Counted from the first letter of the stretch, positions 44,836 through 55,234 are shown. The stretch: DNA of 64,000 nt from Bacillota bacterium (GCA_023409535.1 JAEYGZ010000046.1:1-64000); one strand, 5' to 3'. The notes: generated by a model not told the origin, from the letters alone. Translations and numbers: made by a program.

Positions 44836-44950
44836 GAGAGGGGGAACTCACAGACAAGTATCCGGATAAATGGATGAGGTTGCCCATTATATTCGACCGG
44901 GCTGCAGATAGCGGATCCGTTATCATTGCTGTGAGTTCCTCCCTTTTCCT
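44836..44950 (+). terminator. Attenuator-like stem-loop between malE and malF
   Basis: GGGGAACTCACAG (44841-44853) pairs with CTGTGAGTTCCTCCC (44929-44943) and TTTT follows. The stem is capped by a large loop region. It lies between the binding-protein gene and the permease genes, as in other mal operons where such structures give higher binding-protein yield. Confidence 0.6.
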
Positions 44951-45022
44951 TTGTCCGGATCCGGCAGGTCCGTATCTTTGGTTTAGGCAAATTCTTAGAT
45001 GCCATATAAGGAGAACAAGTTT

Positions 45023-46375
45023 ATGGGGAATAAAAAGAAACAAAAATGGCATAAGCTTATTGGCGAGAAAATGACCATAGCAGGGTGGCTTTCTTTCTTT
45101 GTATTTGGATTGGGTCAGCTCAAAAACAGGCAAAAAGGCAAGGCACTCTTTTTCTTTTCATTTCAATTCATCTATCTTCTGGTGGAGCTTCTAACCAGTT
45201 CCATCGTTAATCCGGGTATTCCGGGGCAGCCGGAATACTGGGGATATGGCTTTTTTCGTAAAAGCCTGTATGGTTTTATAACCCTGGGTCTCACAACGGG
45301 AGGACGTTTTCGTGACAATTCGCCGGTATTGATGATTGAAGGAATTATTGCTATCTTCCTGCTTATGATTCTTATTATAGTCTGGGTGATTAATATAAAG
45401 GACGCGAACGAAAACCGGATTAATTATCAAAGGACGGGCGAAATCCAGTCCTCCAGAGAATTCTATAAGGAAGTATTTGAAACAAGCTTCGCTTATGTTG
45501 TCAGTACTCCGGCTCTTATTCTGCTTTTGTTCGTTTCCATTCTGCCGATTATTTTTGCTTTTTTGATTGCGTTCACCAACTGGGATCATTACCATAATCC
45601 GCCGGCTGATCTGATTGCCTGGGTAGGGCTGGACAATTTCTTCAAAATCGCGGAGATGCCGGGATGGAGAAGTACCTTTGCCGGAGTTGCCTTATGGACG
45701 CTGACCTGGGCAGTGTTCGCTACGTTTACCACCTTCTTTGGCGGCTTACTTTTGGCAGTTGTGATCAATAATAGAAGAGTAGTTTTTAAGAAGGTATGGA
45801 GAACCATTTTAATCCTGCCCTGGGCAATACCGAGCATGGTATCCCTGCTCGTATTCAAGAATTTTTTAAACCAGAGCTATGGTCCTTTCAATCGAATGCT
45901 TGGCATGAATATTCCCTGGCTGAATGATCCGATGATAGCCAAGATCACGCTGTTAGTGATTAATTTCTGGCTTGGTGTTCCTTATTTTATGATGCTCATG
46001 ACAGGTATGCTGACAAGCTTTGATAAAACCCTGTATGAGGCGGCAAAGGTAGACGGGGCAAATTCCGGTCAGAGCTTCCGGAAAATTACCTTTCCTATTC
46101 TTCTGTCCCAGGTAAAGCCCTTGCTGATCATGTCCTTTGCCGGTAATTTTAACAATTTCGGAGTAGTATTCTTCCTTACCGGCGGAGGTCCCAGAAATAT
46201 CTCGTATGAATATGCCGACCATACGGATATTCTGATTACCTGGATTTATAACATGACAAAGGATTTCAAAATGTATAATATGGCTTCCGTGATGTCAATT
46301 CTGATTTTCCTACTGATCGGCAGTATATCGACCTGGAATTTCCTGAGAAGCGATGCCTTTAAGGAGGATAATTAA
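45023..46375 (+). CDS. malF: Maltodextrin ABC importer permease MalF-like, 450 aa
   Basis: A long N-terminal part (residues about 1-140, with two to three spans) precedes the conserved permease domain with the EAA loop YEAAKVDGANSGQSFRKITFPILL. ANSGQSF and FLTGGGPRNISYEY are MalF-like. AAGGAG at 45008-45013, nine bases upstream, sets the ATG at 45023. It pairs with MalG and needs an ATPase encoded elsewhere; none is in this cluster. Confidence 0.88.
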   Translation: MGNKKKQKWHKLIGEKMTIAGWLSFFVFGLGQLKNRQKGKALFFFSFQFIYLLVELLTSSIVNPGIPGQPEYWGYGFFRKSLYGFITLGLTTGGRFRDNSPVLMIEGIIAIFLLMILIIVWVINIKDANENRINYQRTGEIQSSREFYKEVFETSFAYVVSTPALILLLFVSILPIIFAFLIAFTNWDHYHNPPADLIAWVGLDNFFKIAEMPGWRSTFAGVALWTLTWAVFATFTTFFGGLLLAVVINNRRVVFKKVWRTILILPWAIPSMVSLLVFKNFLNQSYGPFNRMLGMNIPWLNDPMIAKITLLVINFWLGVPYFMMLMTGMLTSFDKTLYEAAKVDGANSGQSFRKITFPILLSQVKPLLIMSFAGNFNNFGVVFFLTGGGPRNISYEYADHTDILITWIYNMTKDFKMYNMASVMSILIFLLIGSISTWNFLRSDAFKEDN

Positions 46376-47248
46376 ATGGAACATAAACTGATAAGAAAAC
46401 GAAAAATGACACCGGTTGAGAGAGGGAAGGATATCCTTGCTTATATCGGAATATATGCCTTATTGATAGTCATAGCAGTGTCAATTCTATATCCGGTGAT
46501 ATGGATTGTGGGGGCTTCTTTCAACCAGGGCACTTCACTGGCTTCGGCTACTGCGATTCCCAAGAGTCCGACATTGAATAATTATATCAATTTATTTAAA
46601 AAAACGCATTATGAGCGGTGGTACCTGAATACCTTATCGATTGCCGTTGCTAATATGATTGTTTCCGTTGTATTGGTAGGAACGACGGGGTATGTTTTTG
46701 CCAGATTAAAGTTTGCCGGGAAGAAGGTGAGACTTCTTACCATTCTCATTCTTCAGATGTTTCCTTCCTTTATGGGGATGATTGCAATCTATGTATTATT
46801 CCTGAACTTCGGTTTACTGAATGAACCTCTTGCACTGGTCATTATCTATTCCGCGGGACAGATACCATATAATACATGGTTGATCAAAGGATATTTAAAA
46901 AATGTGTCCGTATCCCTGGATGAGGCGGCGCAGATTGACGGAGCCACAAAGCTGCAGGTTTACCTTAAGGTAGTTCTTCCGATCATGTTCCCGATTCTGA
47001 CCTTTGTTGCCGTTACCCAGTTTATGGCGCCATGGTTTGACTATATTCTGCCGAGCTTTTTGATTTCCTCCACGGAGAAGAAAACGCTGGCGGTGGGATT
47101 GTATGAATTGATAAATTCTCAGACAAATACGAATTTTACGATGTTTGCGGCAGGCTCTGTACTAATTGCGGCGCCGGTTGCAGTGCTGTATCTGTTCCTC
47201 CAAAGATATCTGGTGGAAGGATTGAGTGCGGGGGCCAACAAGGAATAG
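46376..47248 (+). CDS. malG: Maltodextrin ABC importer permease MalG-like, 290 aa
   Basis: Six spans with the EAA loop DEAAQIDGATKLQVYLKVVLPIM and the N-terminal ILYPVIWIVGASFN typical of MalG. It begins directly after the malF stop, with AAGGAGG inside the malF end, so the two are translationally linked. Confidence 0.92.
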   Translation: MEHKLIRKRKMTPVERGKDILAYIGIYALLIVIAVSILYPVIWIVGASFNQGTSLASATAIPKSPTLNNYINLFKKTHYERWYLNTLSIAVANMIVSVVLVGTTGYVFARLKFAGKKVRLLTILILQMFPSFMGMIAIYVLFLNFGLLNEPLALVIIYSAGQIPYNTWLIKGYLKNVSVSLDEAAQIDGATKLQVYLKVVLPIMFPILTFVAVTQFMAPWFDYILPSFLISSTEKKTLAVGLYELINSQTNTNFTMFAAGSVLIAAPVAVLYLFLQRYLVEGLSAGANKE

Positions 47249-47299
47249 AGGATGGGACCTGCAAGGGAGCTGAATGGATGAGAAATAAAGGAGGTTACT

Positions 47300-49135
47300 G
47301 TGGAATTATCATCAGTTTTTCATAAGACAGGAAGCAATTATGCATATGCGTATGACAAGAAAAGGCTGCATATTAAGCTGCAGACAAAATCAAACAATAT
47401 ACAGGAGGTATTTCTGGTATACGGTGATCCCTATGATTATCGGGAAAAGCCGGAAGAAGGAACCGATTCCGGAGGCAGGTGGGAATGGTATAGTCAATAT
47501 AGCAGAATGGAGAAGACCGGCTCGGATGGAATCCATGATTACTGGCTGATTGAAATAGAGCCGGAATGGAAACGGCTGCGATATGCGTTTTATCTGGCCG
47601 GGGATGGCCTGGCTTATCTGTATTCCGAGGGGAAAACAGTTCAAGTGTCCGGTTTTGATCACCGGGAGCTGCATGAGCCGATGAACTTTTTTGCATTTCC
47701 TTATATCAATGGAGGCGATGTCTATCAGGCGCCGGATTGGGTGAAGGATACCCTGTGGTATCAGATATTTCCGGAACGTTTCGCCAATGGAGACAGGTCC
47801 AATGATCCGGAAGGGGTGAAGGATTGGGCAGAGCCTCTGACTTCCTATAAAGACAAATACGGCGGGGACCTGCAGGGGATCATTGATCATTTGGATTATC
47901 TGAAGGAACTTGGGATCAACGGCATCTATATGACTCCGATCTTCTTTTCCCATTCCTCCCATAAATACGATACCGTTGATTACAGGAGGATAGACCCTGC
48001 CTTCGGGAATAAGGAATTGCTGGGGGAATTGGTGGAGAAAGCGCATGAGCGCGGCATTAAGGTGATGCTTGATGTCGTGTTCAATCATTGCGGCTTTTAT
48101 CATGAGATGTTTCAGGATGTGGTCGAGCATGGGATATTATCTCCATATAAAGACTGGTTTCATATAAGAAGGTTTCCGATCTTTGATAAAGGTGTACAGC
48201 TTAGGGATTCGAAGGAGTTGAATTTTGATACCTTTGCTTACACCCCCCACATGCCGAAGCTGAATACAGAAAATCCGCAGACGAAGGAGTACCTGTTGAA
48301 TATCATTCGTGATTGGGCAAATGCGGCAGCGATTGATGGCTGGCGGCTGGATGTTGCAAATGAGGTGGACCATCAATTCTGGCGTGAGTTCCGAACAGCG
48401 GTGAAGGAAATCAATCCGCAGGCGTATATCCTCGGGGAGGTATGGCATGATGCGAATCCCTGGCTGGGAGGGGATCAATTCGACGGGGTTATGAACTATC
48501 CTCTGAAGGAGGCCGCAGTTGAGTTTTTTGCGGAGGAGAGGCTGAATGCCGGGGATTTCTGCCGCAAGCTGAACAGGATCGGCTTCCAATATCCAAGACA
48601 TGTGCAGGGAAATCTGTATAACCTGATCGACAGCCATGATACCTCCAGATTTATCAGCATTGCCGGGAAGGATAAATTGAAGCTTGCGTATGTTTTTCTG
48701 ATGACCTATCCGGGAGCACCCTCTATTTACTATGGCAATGAGGTTGGTTTGACGGGAAAGATCGACCATGACGATAACCGCAGGCCGATGCTGTGGAAGA
48801 AGGAGGAACAGGATCTGGAGCTGCTGGAATTCATGAAGCGGCTGATCCAGATCAGGAAGGCGCATGGAATCCTCAGGCAGGAAGGAGAAATACGGTTTCT
48901 GCATCAGGACAACGATCCGGATATCCTTCTTTACAAGAGATATCAGGGAGAGCAGGTGTATTATATACTGATTAACCGTTCGGAAAGACCGAAGACCATG
49001 CCGCTGCCGGAGGAAATGAACGGTCAGGCGTATACCGAGCTATGGGAGGAAATCCGGACAGACAGACCGGACATCATAGAATTGAAGCCATACGGCTTCG
49101 CTATCTTAAAGAAAAGGACCGATGGGCAGGGATGA
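47300..49135 (+). CDS. GH13 neopullulanase/maltogenic amylase-like glycosidase, intracellular, 611 aa
   Basis: N-terminal CBM34-like region (residues 1-125), then a GH13 barrel. Catalytic residues: nucleophile Asp in GWRLDVANEVD, acid Glu in LGEVWHD, and transition-state Asp in NLIDSHDTSRF. QIFPERFANGDRSND is typical of the cyclomaltodextrinase/neopullulanase group. No signal peptide is present, so it should split imported maltodextrins. A GTG start at 47300 follows AAAGGAGG. It overlaps the next gene by 4 bp. Confidence 0.9.
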   Translation: MELSSVFHKTGSNYAYAYDKKRLHIKLQTKSNNIQEVFLVYGDPYDYREKPEEGTDSGGRWEWYSQYSRMEKTGSDGIHDYWLIEIEPEWKRLRYAFYLAGDGLAYLYSEGKTVQVSGFDHRELHEPMNFFAFPYINGGDVYQAPDWVKDTLWYQIFPERFANGDRSNDPEGVKDWAEPLTSYKDKYGGDLQGIIDHLDYLKELGINGIYMTPIFFSHSSHKYDTVDYRRIDPAFGNKELLGELVEKAHERGIKVMLDVVFNHCGFYHEMFQDVVEHGILSPYKDWFHIRRFPIFDKGVQLRDSKELNFDTFAYTPHMPKLNTENPQTKEYLLNIIRDWANAAAIDGWRLDVANEVDHQFWREFRTAVKEINPQAYILGEVWHDANPWLGGDQFDGVMNYPLKEAAVEFFAEERLNAGDFCRKLNRIGFQYPRHVQGNLYNLIDSHDTSRFISIAGKDKLKLAYVFLMTYPGAPSIYYGNEVGLTGKIDHDDNRRPMLWKKEEQDLELLEFMKRLIQIRKAHGILRQEGEIRFLHQDNDPDILLYKRYQGEQVYYILINRSERPKTMPLPEEMNGQAYTELWEEIRTDRPDIIELKPYGFAILKKRTDGQG

Positions 49136-50487
49136 ATAGAATGGATAAAATAGTATGGATATGCTTTACGATACTCTTTATGTCCGGGCTATTCACCGGC
49201 TGTTCCGTCAGTTCAAACCAGAAGGTCAAGGTACCGGATTGGTCGGTCAACGCTACCATGTATGAAGTCAACATTCGTCAATATACCGGTGAGGGTACCT
49301 TTCAGGCTTTTGAAGAGCATCTTCCCAGATTGCAGGCCATGGGAGTAAAAATACTCTGGCTTATGCCAATCTATCCGATCTCGCAGGAGAGGCGGCTTGG
49401 CACCTTAGGTTCCTATTATTCCATAACGGATTATCAGGAGATCAATCCGGAGTTTGGTGATAAGGAGGATTTTAAGCATCTGGTGGAGCAGTGTCATGAG
49501 ATGGGGTTTCAAGTGATACTTGACTGGGTGGGCAATCATACCGGCTGGGACCATGAATGGATCAGAAAGCATCCGGACTGGTATACCAGTGATTCGGACG
49601 GTAAGATCATCTATCCGGAGGACTGGGAGGATGTGGCGGATCTGAATTACGACAGCAGAGCCATGCAGAATGCGATGCTGAAGGCAATGACCTATTGGGT
49701 GAAGGAATTTGATGTGGACGGCTACCGCTGTGATTATGCAAGCGGTGTGCCTCTGGAATTCTGGAATAAGGCAAGGAAGAAGCTGGAGCGAATCAAACCG
49801 GTGTATATGCTGGCAGAGGATGATAAGGCCAGATCATTCTTAACCTATGCGTTTAATTCTAATTATGGCTGGAGCTTATATCACGATTTGAACAGTATTG
49901 CAAGAGGAGTAAAAAAAGCAAGCAGCCTGACGGATTATTTTAAGAATACGGTTTCGGCATATCCGCAGGGCTCCTATCCGTTGCACTTTATCGATAACCA
50001 TGATGAGAACTCCTGGAACGGAACGGTCCAGGAAAGACTGGGTGATTCCCAGCAGGCGATGCTGGCACTGATTTTTACCGCACCCGGAATGCCGCTCATC
50101 TATTCCGGGCAGGAGGTTAATTTAAACCATCGACTTGAATTCTTTGATAAGGATGAGATCAGCTGGAATAACCCGGTGAATGAAAAACTGCTGACCGCCC
50201 TGATTCATCTTAAGCTGGAGCATCCGGCTTTATGGAACGGGGAGGAAGGCGGAGAAACCAGGTTTATTACCTCCTCCAGAGAGAAGGTTCTTGTTTATCA
50301 GCGCCAAAGGGATGAGGATCAAATACTGGTCATCCTAAATCTTTCAAAGGATACTGCAAACGTTACGATAGCTCTGGACAAAGAATTTCAGGGCAGAGAT
50401 TTTATCTCAGGGGAAGAGGTGAAGCTGCTGCAGGGAAAGAATCAATTATCAATGCAGCCCTGGGAGTATAGGATTTATACGAAGTAA
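49132..50487 (+). CDS. GH13 alpha-amylase-like lipoprotein, 451 aa
   Basis: A lipoprotein signal (FMSGLFTGCS) anchors the protein outside the membrane. The GH13 barrel has VDGYRCDYASGVP (nucleophile Asp), MLAEDDK (acid Glu) and FIDNHDENSW (third acidic residue). This would release maltodextrins at the cell surface for the MalEFG importer. The start overlaps the previous stop as ATGA at 49132; an ATG at 49141, with GGGCAGGG further upstream, is an alternative. Confidence 0.88.
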   Translation: MNRMDKIVWICFTILFMSGLFTGCSVSSNQKVKVPDWSVNATMYEVNIRQYTGEGTFQAFEEHLPRLQAMGVKILWLMPIYPISQERRLGTLGSYYSITDYQEINPEFGDKEDFKHLVEQCHEMGFQVILDWVGNHTGWDHEWIRKHPDWYTSDSDGKIIYPEDWEDVADLNYDSRAMQNAMLKAMTYWVKEFDVDGYRCDYASGVPLEFWNKARKKLERIKPVYMLAEDDKARSFLTYAFNSNYGWSLYHDLNSIARGVKKASSLTDYFKNTVSAYPQGSYPLHFIDNHDENSWNGTVQERLGDSQQAMLALIFTAPGMPLIYSGQEVNLNHRLEFFDKDEISWNNPVNEKLLTALIHLKLEHPALWNGEEGGETRFITSSREKVLVYQRQRDEDQILVILNLSKDTANVTIALDKEFQGRDFISGEEVKLLQGKNQLSMQPWEYRIYTK

Positions 50488-50498
50488 TCCGGTTAAAA

Positions 50499-50540
50499 TG
50501 CCCCGGCAGTAAGATGCTAGTCCACCTTTCTGCCGGGGCA
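50499..50540. terminator. Hairpin between convergent genes
   Basis: TGCCCCGGCAG (50499-50509) pairs with CTGCCGGGGCA (50530-50540). On the minus strand the hairpin is followed by ATTTTAA. It separates the amylase gene and the uracil permease gene. Confidence 0.65.
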
Positions 50541-50590
50541 AATTGTATTCCGGTTATAGATTACCGAATTCTTAACGTTGACTGATCCGA

Positions 50591-51967
50591 TTACTCCGCC
50601 GCAGGCTCATCCTTCTCACCGATGGAAAGGATCAGATTGATTACGATACCAACAACTGCCGCAGTAGCAAGTGCAGGGAACTGCATGCCGAACATCGGGA
50701 TCATGCCAGTACCCTCAAACCCAAAGCTTCCGCCAAGACCGATAATCAGGATAATTGCTATAACTGCAAGGTTCTTGGATTTGAACATGTCCACCTTACG
50801 GTCAAGCATAATTGTAATACCCTGTGCTGCAATAACACCGAACAGGTAGATGGAAAGACCGCCGATGACTGCCTTCGGAATGGAGTAAACCATATTGATC
50901 AACGGTGTAAAGAAGGAGATTGCCATTGTGATGCATGCTGCTAAGATCAGAACAGGGATAGAGAAGACCTTGGAGATCGCCATGGTACTGATATTCTCAC
51001 CATAGTTTGTTCCTGCAGGACCGCCTACCATACCGGATACGATATCACCGATACCGTCACCCACTAAGTTAAGTCCTAATTTATCAGCGATGTTATATTT
51101 CTTGTCTGATTTCATTTTCTTAGCCAGATCATTTACATAGATATCAAGCTGATAAACATGAGCTGTTGACTCCGGAATTGTTGCGATAGCAATAGGCATG
51201 ATCGCTCCGATTGCAGCCCAGGTAGGCTTAGGTAAGGTGATAATCGGAGGTGTGAAGATTCGGTTGGATTCAATGGTGTTAAAATTAACAAATGGAATAC
51301 CTGTGACCGCGCCGAGGATTAGTGCAACTACATAACCTGTTAAAAGGCCAAAAAGAATAGGCAACTGAGACAGCTTGCCCTTCAAGTATACTGAATATGC
51401 AATTGTGGAAATAAGGGTAACGATTGCGATAATCCACGCCATGTTCTGTGCAAGTGCTGTCTTGGTATCTTCTACTGAAGGGAAGGTTGCTGCATCACCC
51501 ATTGCGTTAGCTGCGAGCGATAAACCAATGATCATTGCGATGCTGCCGGTTACGGTAGGAGGAAGAATCTTTTCAATAGTTTTTCTACCGGTACGCTGGA
51601 TAATAAGGCCGGCTGCGATAGATACAAAACCTGACATTACGATACCAAATTGTGCAACGGAAATTTTTTCATCAAGAGTGAAAGAGGAGAATTGCTCTGC
51701 CGCCATGATGGAACCAATTGCTGCGATGTAAGAGAAGCTGGAACCGTAATAGAGGGGAATCTTTCTGCCGGTAATAAGAATGAAACAAAGGGTTGCAAGA
51801 CCGCTGGCAAAAATAGTGGTTGATACGTGGAATCCTGTGATGAGAGCAACGAGGACGGTTGCCGGGAACATTACAACGATCTGCTGCAATGCAAATAAGA
51901 TTAATTCCACGACCGGGGGTCTTTGATCCGGCAAGTAGCCGATGGTTTGGTTCTTGTTTGAAGCCAT
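50591..51967 (-). CDS. Uracil/xanthine permease (NCS2, UraA-like), 458 aa
   Basis: Twelve to fourteen predicted spans with the NCS2 pattern: LQQIVVMFPATVLVAL near residues 28-43, YGSSFSYIAAI near 76-86, PTVTGSIAMIIGLSLA, and AIATIPESTAHVY with the conserved Glu in TM8. This resembles UraA/RutG more than the purine permease at 39875. AGGAGG precedes the ATG. No pyrimidine genes flank it, so the nucleobase is not fixed by context. Confidence 0.88.
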   Translation of the reverse strand: MASNKNQTIGYLPDQRPPVVELILFALQQIVVMFPATVLVALITGFHVSTTIFASGLATLCFILITGRKIPLYYGSSFSYIAAIGSIMAAEQFSSFTLDEKISVAQFGIVMSGFVSIAAGLIIQRTGRKTIEKILPPTVTGSIAMIIGLSLAANAMGDAATFPSVEDTKTALAQNMAWIIAIVTLISTIAYSVYLKGKLSQLPILFGLLTGYVVALILGAVTGIPFVNFNTIESNRIFTPPIITLPKPTWAAIGAIMPIAIATIPESTAHVYQLDIYVNDLAKKMKSDKKYNIADKLGLNLVGDGIGDIVSGMVGGPAGTNYGENISTMAISKVFSIPVLILAACITMAISFFTPLINMVYSIPKAVIGGLSIYLFGVIAAQGITIMLDRKVDMFKSKNLAVIAIILIIGLGGSFGFEGTGMIPMFGMQFPALATAAVVGIVINLILSIGEKDEPAAE

Positions 51968-52214
51968 AATACATTACCTCCTGGGATTTTTTTTATTTTG
52001 ACATACTTTTTATGTTTTGTAAAGTGGGAATCGTGTCAATCGAGCAAAAAATTTTGAAAATTAGCACAGTAATAAACAATTAATGTCGTAAAATAAGAAC
52101 TATATTGTACATAATTAACTATATTTATAGCTATTGTTAAAAATCATGAAAAGATGGTATACTTACAGGGAGAACTGACGAAATAAATATCAGATTAGAG
52201 ATGGGGAATGTAAT

Positions 52215-53999
52215 ATGAAGAATAAACTAAGCTTGAAAGAAAGATGGCAGGGTCTTACGGATACGGTAAACCGATTTTCGCTGACCTTTATTTTATTAAT
52301 TACAGCAATGGTGTCAGGAGCGATTGCAATTGAGACACCTGATAATCTCATATTTTCCAGATTCTATATATCTTTTCTTATTGGTGCAATGTTATTTGCG
52401 GTCCTGCAGATGCTTTACGAACGGTTTTTTAGTAATCCGGTGCTTCGCCTGATCTTTGCACTTGTTTCGGTAGGGGCTACGGCTCTATATTATGCCGCAG
52501 TACATGCTTCTGATTGGAGCATTGCGGTAACGGTCCGAACCTTGGTAATCATGTTCCTCTTGCTGATTGGGCTGATTTGGATTCCTGTAATAAAATCCGG
52601 AAATAATTTCAATGAGAGCTTTATGGCAGTTTTTAAGGCGTTCTTTATCTCGGTATTTTTTGATGGGGTATTATATTTGGGTGTTGTGCTGATCATTGCG
52701 GCAACCAATCTGCTTATCTTTAAGGTGAACTCGGATTCGTACCTGCATGCCGCAAATATTATATTTGTCCTGATTGCACCTACTTACCTTTTATCCATGC
52801 TGCCGGTATATCAGGGAAAAATGGTACAAGACGAGCAGGAAAACAGCTTAGAAGCAAAACAGGCGGCCATTGCGAAAATGACCGCACCGGGCAAGTTTCT
52901 CGAAACTTTGATTTCCTATGTTATCATACCAATCACTGCAGTGTTTACAATTATATTATTACTATACATTATCATGAATATAACGGGAGAGTTCTGGACG
53001 GACAGTCTGATGGAGCCAATGCTGGTATCGTATTCCATTACCGTAATCATAGTATATATTTTGTCCAGTACGATAAATAATCTATTTGCAAGATATTTTC
53101 GTATGATCTTTCCTAAGGTGCTGCTTCCGGTAGTGCTTTTTCAAACCATATCCTCCATACTAAAGATCGGTAATGTCGGAATAACATACGGTCGTTATTA
53201 TGCTGTTCTCTTTGGCGTTTTTGCTGTTGTAGCCGGGTTTTTGTTCTGCTTTATACCACCGCGCAAAAATGGGATCATTGCGCCGATATTGATTGCATTG
53301 TCTGTTATCTCTATTCTGCCTCCGGTGGATTCCTTTACCGTAAGTAAATACAGTCAGATCAGGCTTTTAAGAAATGTGCTGGAGCAGAATAATATGCTAA
53401 GCGGTGACACCATCACACCACGGTCAGATTTACCGGAAGAAGCCAGAAATGACATTGTGAAAGCAGTCTCTTATATTGACAGGATGGATTATACCGGCGA
53501 GGTATCCTATCTTTCTTCTTATTATACCTCAGAGAATTTTGAGAAAACCTTTGGCTTTGCCCAGTATGGCGAAGGAGATAAATATCAGCGAAACTATTAC
53601 CTGAGCAGAAATGCAATGGAGCCAATACCGGTGGCAGGCTATGATTATATGGTTGAGATAAATGTAAATAATTATGCTAAGGATTCTGCAATCTACAACT
53701 TCACCTCAGATGGGCAGACCTATCATATACGATTTGACAGCTTCGGTGTTAATGATCCCATGCTTCGTATTGAAGATGATCAGGGGGTTGAGCTGTTGCG
53801 ATATCAATTGAATGATTTGTTTGCCGGTTTCATGGACTACGCGGGAGGGAAGGAGGCCGTACCGACTTCCGATCTGATCTTCTCTCAGGAAAATGATACG
53901 GCATTACTGACATTGATCGCAAATTCCATCAGCTATACCGAATGGAGCGGCGGCAGCGACCGCGTTGCAGATCTGATTTTGTTGATAAATATCAAATAG
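52215..53999 (+). CDS. DUF4153 family membrane protein, 594 aa
   Basis: About ten to eleven hydrophobic spans cover residues 20-390, followed by a soluble C-terminal region of about 200 residues. The pattern fits DUF4153, a family of unknown function common in Firmicutes. GGGGAATG precedes the ATG. It stands alone between the divergent uracil permease and the aminotransferase gene. Confidence 0.7.
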   Translation: MKNKLSLKERWQGLTDTVNRFSLTFILLITAMVSGAIAIETPDNLIFSRFYISFLIGAMLFAVLQMLYERFFSNPVLRLIFALVSVGATALYYAAVHASDWSIAVTVRTLVIMFLLLIGLIWIPVIKSGNNFNESFMAVFKAFFISVFFDGVLYLGVVLIIAATNLLIFKVNSDSYLHAANIIFVLIAPTYLLSMLPVYQGKMVQDEQENSLEAKQAAIAKMTAPGKFLETLISYVIIPITAVFTIILLLYIIMNITGEFWTDSLMEPMLVSYSITVIIVYILSSTINNLFARYFRMIFPKVLLPVVLFQTISSILKIGNVGITYGRYYAVLFGVFAVVAGFLFCFIPPRKNGIIAPILIALSVISILPPVDSFTVSKYSQIRLLRNVLEQNNMLSGDTITPRSDLPEEARNDIVKAVSYIDRMDYTGEVSYLSSYYTSENFEKTFGFAQYGEGDKYQRNYYLSRNAMEPIPVAGYDYMVEINVNNYAKDSAIYNFTSDGQTYHIRFDSFGVNDPMLRIEDDQGVELLRYQLNDLFAGFMDYAGGKEAVPTSDLIFSQENDTALLTLIANSISYTEWSGGSDRVADLILLINIK

Positions 54000-54042
54000 T
54001 CATGTATCATAGAGAAATATTAAGAGACGAGGTGTATTTAAA

Positions 54043-55233
54043 TTGAAGTACGATTTTGATGAAGTCATTGACCGGTCCGGATCCTATTCCGTGAAGCATG
54101 ATTTTTATCCGGAGCATGGAAAACCGGAGAGTGCACTCCCATTATGGGTAGCTGATATGGATTTTAAGACGGCTCCGGAGATTACGCAAGAGTTGTCAAA
54201 AATGCTGGAGCATGGGATCTATGGATATTCAGATACGAAGAAGGACTATGACCAGGCTGTTCTAAACTGGTTCTTGACACGCTTTCACTGGGAAGCTCAG
54301 GCAGAGTGGATTGTGAAAACTCCGGGCGTTGTATTTGCATTATCCACCGCAGTTCGTGCGCTGACAAGAGAAGGGGATTCGGTACTAATTCAGCAGCCGG
54401 TGTATCATCCGTTTAAGTCTGTTATAGTATCCAACAACCGCGTACTGGTGAATAATCCGCTTGTATATAAAGACGGTTCCTACCATATAGATTTTGAGGA
54501 TTTTGAACAGAAGATCATGGAGAATAACGTAAAACTGTTTATTTTATGCAATCCCCATAATCCTGTGGGAAGAGTATGGTCAAGACAGGAGCTGATGCGT
54601 ATGGGAGATATCTGCATTCAGCATGGGGTCATTATTGTGGCAGATGAGATCCATGCGGATTTTACTTATCCGGGCTATGAGCATACGGTATTTGCCGGAA
54701 TTAAGCCGGAGTTTGCAGAGAATGCCATCCTGTGCACCGCACCCAGTAAGACCTTTAATCTGGCAGGCTTACAAGCATCCAATATATTTATTCCGAATAA
54801 GGAGCTTCGCAGAACGTATAAGGAGGAGTTATCGAGACAGGGCTACCACAGCTTGAATACCATGGGTATGCTGGCCTGCAAGAGTGCTTATGAATATGGA
54901 GCTGCATGGTTGGAGGAGCTGAAAGCATATCTGACCGGTAACCGTGACTTTATAAAAAGCTTCATCGCCGAGCGATTGCCGCAGATTACTGTGGTTGAGC
55001 CCCAGGGAACCTATCTTGTATGGCTGGATTTTCATGCGCTGGGATTGACGGAAGTACAATTGGAGGATTTATTATTACATAAAGCAGGCTTGTGGCTGGA
55101 GCCGGGTACTAAATTCGGCGTTGAGGGCAGCGGTTTTCAGCGGATGAATATAGCATGCCCCAGAAAGGTATTGGAGGCAGCTATGGGCCAATTGGAGCAG
55201 GCATTGAAAACTTATGGAAATACTGAATTGTGA
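54043..55233 (+). CDS. MalY/PatB-type pyridoxal-phosphate aminotransferase/C-S lyase, 396 aa
   Basis: Fold type I PLP enzyme. WVADMDFKTAP near the N-terminus, CNPHNPVGRVW, VADEIHADFTYPG, and the PLP lysine in TAPSKTFNLAGLQASN match the MalY/PatB family of cystathionine beta-lyases. The likely reaction is beta-elimination of cystathionine or cysteine. The start is TTG at 54043, following GAGGTG. It is monocistronic, ending before the lysine riboswitch promoter. Confidence 0.88.
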   Translation: MKYDFDEVIDRSGSYSVKHDFYPEHGKPESALPLWVADMDFKTAPEITQELSKMLEHGIYGYSDTKKDYDQAVLNWFLTRFHWEAQAEWIVKTPGVVFALSTAVRALTREGDSVLIQQPVYHPFKSVIVSNNRVLVNNPLVYKDGSYHIDFEDFEQKIMENNVKLFILCNPHNPVGRVWSRQELMRMGDICIQHGVIIVADEIHADFTYPGYEHTVFAGIKPEFAENAILCTAPSKTFNLAGLQASNIFIPNKELRRTYKEELSRQGYHSLNTMGMLACKSAYEYGAAWLEELKAYLTGNRDFIKSFIAERLPQITVVEPQGTYLVWLDFHALGLTEVQLEDLLLHKAGLWLEPGTKFGVEGSGFQRMNIACPRKVLEAAMGQLEQALKTYGNTEL

Positions 55234-55234
55234 A

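Noticed and set aside
47390..48904. Two long minus-strand open frames (246 and 255 codons)
   Set aside because: Both are opposite the GH13 gene, whose motifs and RBS are clear; composition is typical of antisense shadows.
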